From: an uncultured Eubacteriales bacterium
GTDB taxonomy: Bacteria > Bacillota > Clostridia > Oscillospirales > Acutalibacteraceae
DNA: 16,228 nt
Direction of reading: 5' to 3'
NCBI GenBank assembly: GCA_934667845.1
Contig: CAKUMQ010000055.1
Span: 1 to 16,228, forward strand
Each line of letters starts with the position of its first letter. Position 1 is the stretch's first letter. The notes under the pieces were generated by a model that did not search any database, was not told the DNA's origin, and saw only the letters and a program-made list of their open reading frames with translations. The position numbers were made by a program, and so were the translations under genes. Below are positions 12,277 through 16,228 of this stretch, in pieces.

Positions 12277-12960
12277 ATGTCAACCATACCCATCCATACG
12301 ATCGCGTCAGTCAGAACCGATCTGCCTGAAAAGTTCGGTGTGCCGCGGCAGAGCGGTCTGGCTGATCTGCCGGCGCGTATTGTTTTTGAGGAGCCGTACC
12401 GCAATGCGGATGCTCTGCGCGGCATTGAGCAGTACTCTCATCTGTGGATCGTCTGGCTTTTCTCGGAGGCTCAGCGGGAAAGCTGGTCGCCGACGGTACG
12501 GCCGCCGCGCCTCGGCGGTAACAGGCGTGTCGGGGTTTTTGCCACCCGCTCGCCGTTTCGCCCCAATCCGATCGCCCTGTCTTCTGTACGGCTGGAACGG
12601 GTCGAGCGGCATACCCCGGAGGGACCGATCCTGTATATCCGCGGCGCGGACATGATGGACGGCACACCCGTGCTGGACATTAAACCGTATCTGCCCTATA
12701 CAGACGCACACCCTGATGCCTGCGGCGGCTTTGCCGAGCATGCCAAAGCCTATACGCTTGAGGTTGTATTTGCGCCGGAATGTGAGGGCAAATTGCCCCC
12801 GGAAAAAGAACAGATCCTGCGCCAGCTGCTGGCGCAGGATCCGCGTCCGGCATATCAGGATGATCCGAGCCGGGAATATCGCTTTACTTTTTCAGGGCAT
12901 TGCGTGCGTTTTTTTGTTTGTGATCAAATTTTGACCGTGACCGGCGTAGATTGCCTGTGA
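12277..12960 (+). CDS. trmO: tRNA (adenine37-N6)-methyltransferase TrmO (TsaA-like)
   Basis: A 227-residue protein of the TrmO/YaeB (former TsaA/UPF0066) family, which uses S-adenosylmethionine to methylate t6A at position 37 of threonine tRNAs. Family motifs are clear: IASVRTDLPEKFGVPRQSGL at the start, GIEQYSHLWIVWLFS, GVFATRSPFRPNPIALS and GTPVLDIKPYLPYTDAH. A C-terminal part (from about residue 150) completes the normal two-domain form. The ATG at 12277 is preceded by AAGGGGAGAAAGG; upstream in-frame codons lie within the terminator region and are rejected. It is probably transcribed alone. It converges on the DUF2383 gene with only 12 bases between them; no terminator is seen there. Confidence 0.93.
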   Translation: MSTIPIHTIASVRTDLPEKFGVPRQSGLADLPARIVFEEPYRNADALRGIEQYSHLWIVWLFSEAQRESWSPTVRPPRLGGNRRVGVFATRSPFRPNPIALSSVRLERVERHTPEGPILYIRGADMMDGTPVLDIKPYLPYTDAHPDACGGFAEHAKAYTLEVVFAPECEGKLPPEKEQILRQLLAQDPRPAYQDDPSREYRFTFSGHCVRFFVCDQILTVTGVDCL

Positions 12961-12972
12961 AGCCATTCCGCT

Positions 12973-13419
12973 TTACAGAAAAACGCGCAGCTTATCGGTC
13001 AGATCCTGCTCTATTTTGATCAGCCGCGTGCACATGTCCAGCGCCTGTGAGGATGCATCCTTGTACTGATTGACATATTTGCTCAGGCTTTTGATACCCA
13101 TGTGGCAGCCGTCGGTCATCAGCGAAGCAATCTGCTGATCGGTGTTGTTGACCATCATTTTCATACTTGTCGTGACCCAGGAGCTGATCGTTCCCATGAC
13201 CGGCGGCTCTTTGTCCGGCTCGCCGTATTCGTTAAGCAGTGCGTGCAGGTCATTGCCAAGCTTCTCATGCTCCTGAAGCGAATGGGACAACAGGGCGTTC
13301 AATTTTTCAGAGGCGGTGTTGTCCAGCACCTGACGGAGGCTTTTGACTGCCATTTTTGTCCCGGAATCGCACTCCTGCAACAGAGCAACGGTGTCCTGCA
13401 CAGCATTTTCTTTCACCAT
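12973..13419 (-). CDS. DUF2383-like helical protein
   Basis: A 148-residue soluble, almost wholly helical protein without a signal peptide. VKSLRQVLDNTAS, LLSHSLQEHEKLG, VMGTISSWVTTSMKMM and the second half TDGCHMGIKSLSKYVNQY resemble the DUF2383 ferritin-like four-helix family, of unknown function; the metal-binding residues expected in ferritins are not evident as a full set. The ATG at 13419 is chosen, about nine bases after GGTGGAG; a GTG at 13434 would overlap that site. It lies 39 bases after the radical SAM gene on the same strand and may be the last gene of the cca operon. Confidence 0.6.
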   Translation of the reverse strand: MVKENAVQDTVALLQECDSGTKMAVKSLRQVLDNTASEKLNALLSHSLQEHEKLGNDLHALLNEYGEPDKEPPVMGTISSWVTTSMKMMVNNTDQQIASLMTDGCHMGIKSLSKYVNQYKDASSQALDMCTRLIKIEQDLTDKLRVFL

Positions 13420-13458
13420 AGCGTTTATCTCCACCTTTCACCGGTAGTGTGCATCCGC

Positions 13459-14346
13459 TCAGGCGGATTTATGCACACCGGTCAGATCAAAGGTGGGGAT
13501 TTTTTCTGTTCCGCTGCATCCGTATTGCTGGATAAATCCGCTTTCCCAACCGAGAGATTCGACGTAGTCACGTATTTTACGATACTCGCGGCGGGTCAGA
13601 GGGCGGTCGAGCGGAGAGGGGAGGTCGCCGATCGGCGTATACTGCATCAGCACGCTGACCGTGGCTTCCGGCAGCTCCTCGCGCAGCCACCGGAGGACCT
13701 CCATGGAATTTACGGTGTGTCCCGGGATGACAAGATGGCGGACGATCGTACCGCGGCGGGCCATGCCGTCGTCGCCGAGGGACAAAGGCCCGGTCTGGCG
13801 GAGCATCTCCCGCAGGGCGGGGCGGGCAAAAACGGTATAATCGGCAACGCCGGACAACTCGGCAGCCAGAGTATCGCCGCTGTATTTCAGATCGGGCAGA
13901 TAAATGTCAATAATTCCCTCGAGCGCGCGCAGCGTCTCCACCCGCTCATAACCGCTGCTGTTATACACCAGCGGAACCGGCGGGCGATACCGCTTGACTG
14001 CGTCAAGGATAGCCGGAACAAAAGCGGTCGGATTGACAAAATTGATGTTGTGCGCTCCCTGCGCGACCAGCTCCGCCATGATCTCTGCCAGCCGCTCGGC
14101 TGAGACGATTTCGCCGTAATCCTGTTGGCTGATACGATAGTTTTGGCAGAAGCGGCAGCGCAGAGCACATCCGCTGAAGAAAATGGTGCCGGAGCCGCGT
14201 GTGCCGCTGATCGGCGGCTCTTCTCCGTAGTGCAGCGCCGCCCGCGCCAGCTGAGGTCTTGCGGGCATACGGCAAACGCCCGCCCCCGTTTCCTTATCGC
14301 GCACGCCCCTGCACATTCTCGGACAGAGGGAACATGTAAAGCTCAA
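13459..14346 (-). CDS. Radical SAM protein, PflA/PflX-like
   Basis: A 295-residue radical SAM enzyme. The iron-sulfur cluster motif C60-x3-C64-x2-C67 (SGCALRCRFCQNY) is intact, and an N-terminal cysteine set (C5, C8, C12, C25; CSLCPRMC) is typical of the COG1313/PflX group, which resembles pyruvate formate-lyase activating enzymes but has no established substrate. Later blocks NINFVNPTAFVPAI, IYLPDLKYSG and RHLVIPGHTVNSME are also family-like. The start is TTG at 14346: GGAGGTGA stands seven bases upstream, and this site contains the TGA stop of cca, so the two genes are translationally coupled. A longer reading from TTG 14415 would lie inside cca without a ribosome site. Confidence 0.85.
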   Translation of the reverse strand: MSFTCSLCPRMCRGVRDKETGAGVCRMPARPQLARAALHYGEEPPISGTRGSGTIFFSGCALRCRFCQNYRISQQDYGEIVSAERLAEIMAELVAQGAHNINFVNPTAFVPAILDAVKRYRPPVPLVYNSSGYERVETLRALEGIIDIYLPDLKYSGDTLAAELSGVADYTVFARPALREMLRQTGPLSLGDDGMARRGTIVRHLVIPGHTVNSMEVLRWLREELPEATVSVLMQYTPIGDLPSPLDRPLTRREYRKIRDYVESLGWESGFIQQYGCSGTEKIPTFDLTGVHKSA

Positions 14347-14353
14347 TCGCTTG

Positions 14354-15685
14354 TCACCTCCGCTCTGCCGCCAAATGAAGAAGTGCCTTCCGTTCATTGG
14401 GGCAGGTGCCGTCAATCACTGCCGCCAAAAGCAAGTCGAGCGTTTCTCCCAGTGCCTTTCCCGGCGGGTAGCCGATTGCCAGCAGATCCGAACCGTCGAT
14501 CGCGAGATCCCGCACGGTATAGCAGGCGTGATCGGCCAGCAGCGCCTTTACCATTGTGGTCAGCGCATCGGCTTTTTCGGTGCGGTAGCGGACAGCCGCC
14601 GATTTGGCGAGATCGTCCGCCCGCTGGATCTGGATCAACTGCAAAAGTGCCTCCGGTCCGATGCGGTTGAGCCATTTTGTCAGACAGGGGGCATTCGGCG
14701 TCAGATCGGCATCGTGATAGCGGATCAGCAGGCAGACGCGCTCTCTGAGCTGATTACTGGCGTGAAGCCGGCGCAGCACTGCATCTGCGATCTCGGCACT
14801 TTTTCCCTCATGCCCTTTAAAATGACCGCGGTGCTGCGCATCCATGGTAAAGGTATGCGGCTTTCCGGTATCGTGCAGGAGCATAGCCCATCGCATGTAG
14901 GCACAGGACGGCACATTTTCCAGTGCGCGCAGGGTGTGGGTGTAGACGTCGAAATTATGATAGGGGGAGTGCTGTTGAAAACCGAAGCAGGGGGTCAGCT
15001 CGGGGATAAATACCGCGACCACATCCGAGAATTCCTCCAGAACCGGGCGCACGCCGTTTCCGCAGAGCAGCTTGGTCATCTCACTGTAGATTCGCTCGGA
15101 AGCGATATGCGCCAGCGATGCGCGGCACCGGTGAACGGCATCGGCAGTTTCCGGGGCGATCCGCAGCTGAAGCGCAGACGCAAACCGCAGCGCACGCAGA
15201 ATACGCAGGGCGTCCTCGTTAAACCGTTCGGTCGGATCGCCGACACAGCGCAGACGCCGCCGCGCCAGATCCTCCTGCCCGCCGTAGAAATCAATCAGTC
15301 CGCCGTCGGGATGATACGCCATGGCGTTGATGGTGAAATCGCGCCGCGCCAGATCCTCCTTGAGCTCGCGGGTAAAGCGCACCTGATCGGGGTGGCGGTG
15401 ATCGGAATAGGCGCTTTCCACCCGATAGGTCGTGATCTCCGCCGTGCTGCCCTTGCCGTCAATGGCGGTGACGGTGCCGTGCTTGAGGCCGGTGTCGGCA
15501 ATGCGGAATCCCGAAAGAGATCGTTTGACCTGCTCGGGCGCGGCAGACGTGGTGATATCCCAGTCCTTCGGCGTGCGCCCAAGCAGCAGGTCGCGCACGC
15601 AGCCACCGACCAGATACGCTTCGTAGCCGTTTTCATTCAGTTGTCTGACGATCCGCTCTGTGTAGTCGGGTATGGTCCATTTCAT
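14354..15685 (-). CDS. cca: CCA tRNA nucleotidyltransferase
   Basis: A 443-residue class II CCA-adding enzyme, which completes the 3' CCA of tRNAs without a template. The head domain has VGGCVRD (26-32), the catalytic DWD (41-43), RRDFTINAM (114-122), and ERFNEDALRILRALRF (153-168) for nucleotide choice. A later HD-type region with LLHDTGKP (269-276) makes it the longer form with a C-terminal phosphohydrolase-like domain. The ATG at 15685 follows AAAGGAG with a nine-base spacer; codons further upstream overlap the CotH gene and are rejected. It lies 19 bases after the CotH-like gene and its stop is within the ribosome site of the radical SAM gene. Confidence 0.95.
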   Translation of the reverse strand: MKWTIPDYTERIVRQLNENGYEAYLVGGCVRDLLLGRTPKDWDITTSAAPEQVKRSLSGFRIADTGLKHGTVTAIDGKGSTAEITTYRVESAYSDHRHPDQVRFTRELKEDLARRDFTINAMAYHPDGGLIDFYGGQEDLARRRLRCVGDPTERFNEDALRILRALRFASALQLRIAPETADAVHRCRASLAHIASERIYSEMTKLLCGNGVRPVLEEFSDVVAVFIPELTPCFGFQQHSPYHNFDVYTHTLRALENVPSCAYMRWAMLLHDTGKPHTFTMDAQHRGHFKGHEGKSAEIADAVLRRLHASNQLRERVCLLIRYHDADLTPNAPCLTKWLNRIGPEALLQLIQIQRADDLAKSAAVRYRTEKADALTTMVKALLADHACYTVRDLAIDGSDLLAIGYPPGKALGETLDLLLAAVIDGTCPNERKALLHLAAERR

Positions 15686-15704
15686 TCGCGGTCGCTCCTT
15701 TATT

Positions 15705-16228
15705 TTATTCACTCTGATTTTTGTTCGCTGAAAACCGGCCTTCCACATCGCTGCGGGACATGTGGTAGTAGCCGCGCCAAATGGCGGAAAGCGTGCGGTT
15801 GGAGGTCGTGCCGGATACGGTGCGGATCAGCGTTTCGCGGATGATGCCGTTTTGCTCGGATACGATCCTGCGCAATGTGGAAACATAGCTTTTCCAGCTA
15901 TTCACAGAGGAATGGCTGTTCCACCGCTCGATCTGGTACGGCATCTCGTCCGCGATCTCATCCACCATGCGGTCAAATATGGTGAGCATACGTTCCGTCT
16001 GAAACGTGGTCTCCAGCGCCTTGACATAGCTTGACAGGAACAGTTCGCGGAAATCGACGTTCTTCATCAGTTCCCGCATCAACACTGTGCTGAACGCTCG
16101 TCCGACGCCGTGACCGCGCGGATTGACGATCTCTTCCAGATAGTTCTGCGCGTGTGTACTGGGAAAAAGCGCCCAGTCATAGTCGAACATCACCCAGCGC
16201 CATTTGGATACGCCGTCGGTGGTACGGT
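15705..16228 (-). CDS. CotH-like spore coat kinase, C-terminal part (5' end outside window)
   Basis: The frame is open from the window edge to TAA at 15707-15705, giving 173 residues or so of the C-terminus; the start lies beyond base 16228. The first visible residues, DGVSKWRWVMFDYDWALF, are typical of CotH-family proteins (atypical kinases that phosphorylate spore coat proteins such as CotB and CotG in Bacillus), where the FDYDW aspartates take part in metal binding and catalysis. The remainder (FRELFLSSYVKALETTF, RMLTIFDRMVDEI, MPYQIERWN) is the helical end of the family. Similar CotH-like proteins also occur as general surface-protein kinases in non-spore contexts. It lies 19 bases upstream of cca on the same strand. 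Confidence 0.8.
   Translation of the reverse strand, partial: RTTDGVSKWRWVMFDYDWALFPSTHAQNYLEEIVNPRGHGVGRAFSTVLMRELMKNVDFRELFLSSYVKALETTFQTERMLTIFDRMVDEIADEMPYQIERWNSHSSVNSWKSYVSTLRRIVSEQNGIIRETLIRTVSGTTSNRTLSAIWRGYYHMSRSDVEGRFSANKNQSE

Noticed and set aside
13102..14103. A 333-codon open frame on the plus strand
   Set aside because: Antisense to the DUF2383 and radical SAM genes, without recognisable motifs or ribosome site.
14351..15844. A 497-codon open frame on the plus strand
   Set aside because: Antisense shadow of cca, whose catalytic motifs are complete on the minus strand.

Overview
The window looks like chromosome from a GC-rich, endospore-forming Firmicute of the Clostridia, probably an Oscillospirales/Ruminococcaceae-type gut bacterium. 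Supporting signs are spore genes (cotJA, cotJB, a cotJC remnant, a BofC-domain-like protein, a CotH-like kinase), strong AGGAGG ribosome binding sites, many TTG/GTG starts, and housekeeping proteins of Firmicute type. The species is an inference; no rRNA is present.

Layout. (1) 1-~2320, plus strand: one end of a prophage, with a collagen-repeat tail fibre/receptor-binding protein (cut by the window edge), an M23 endolysin, a small one-helix protein, an r1t-type holin and a strong terminator. (2) ~2307-2935, minus strand: the spore-coat operon cotJA-cotJB-cotJC'. cotJC keeps only about its first 31 codons before it runs into phage DNA, so the prophage appears to be integrated inside cotJC. (3) 3038-6836, plus strand: a good sigma-A-like promoter, an EctB-type diaminobutyrate aminotransferase, an ATP-grasp enzyme and a terminator, then a MATE exporter whose Shine-Dalgarno sequence is separated from its start by a perfect hairpin. 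(4) 6907-8281, minus strand: a polyprenyl-phosphate-type glycosyltransferase with its own promoter, preceded by a BofC-like secreted/anchored protein. (5) 8418-8831, plus strand: an AT-richer DUF952 gene with its own promoter. (6) 9040-10196, minus strand: rpmB, a possible 43-residue membrane peptide and a ComEC-like metallo-beta-lactamase-fold hydrolase. (7) 10343-12960, plus strand: rpsB-tsf with a structured leader and a clear terminator, then trmO. (8) 12973-16228, minus strand: a CotH-like kinase (cut by the window edge), cca, a PflA/PflX-like radical SAM protein and a DUF2383 helical protein, all closely spaced.

How the parts work together. The phage genes at the left form a conventional host-recognition and lysis end. 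rpmB, rpsB, tsf, trmO and cca are translation or tRNA maturation genes. The spore genes are scattered over three places. The most interesting points are the interrupted cotJC, which resembles the known sporulation-gene intervening elements (skin in sigK, SPbeta in spsM); the diaminobutyrate aminotransferase without ectoine genes but paired with an ATP-grasp enzyme; and the hairpin-spaced start of the MATE gene.
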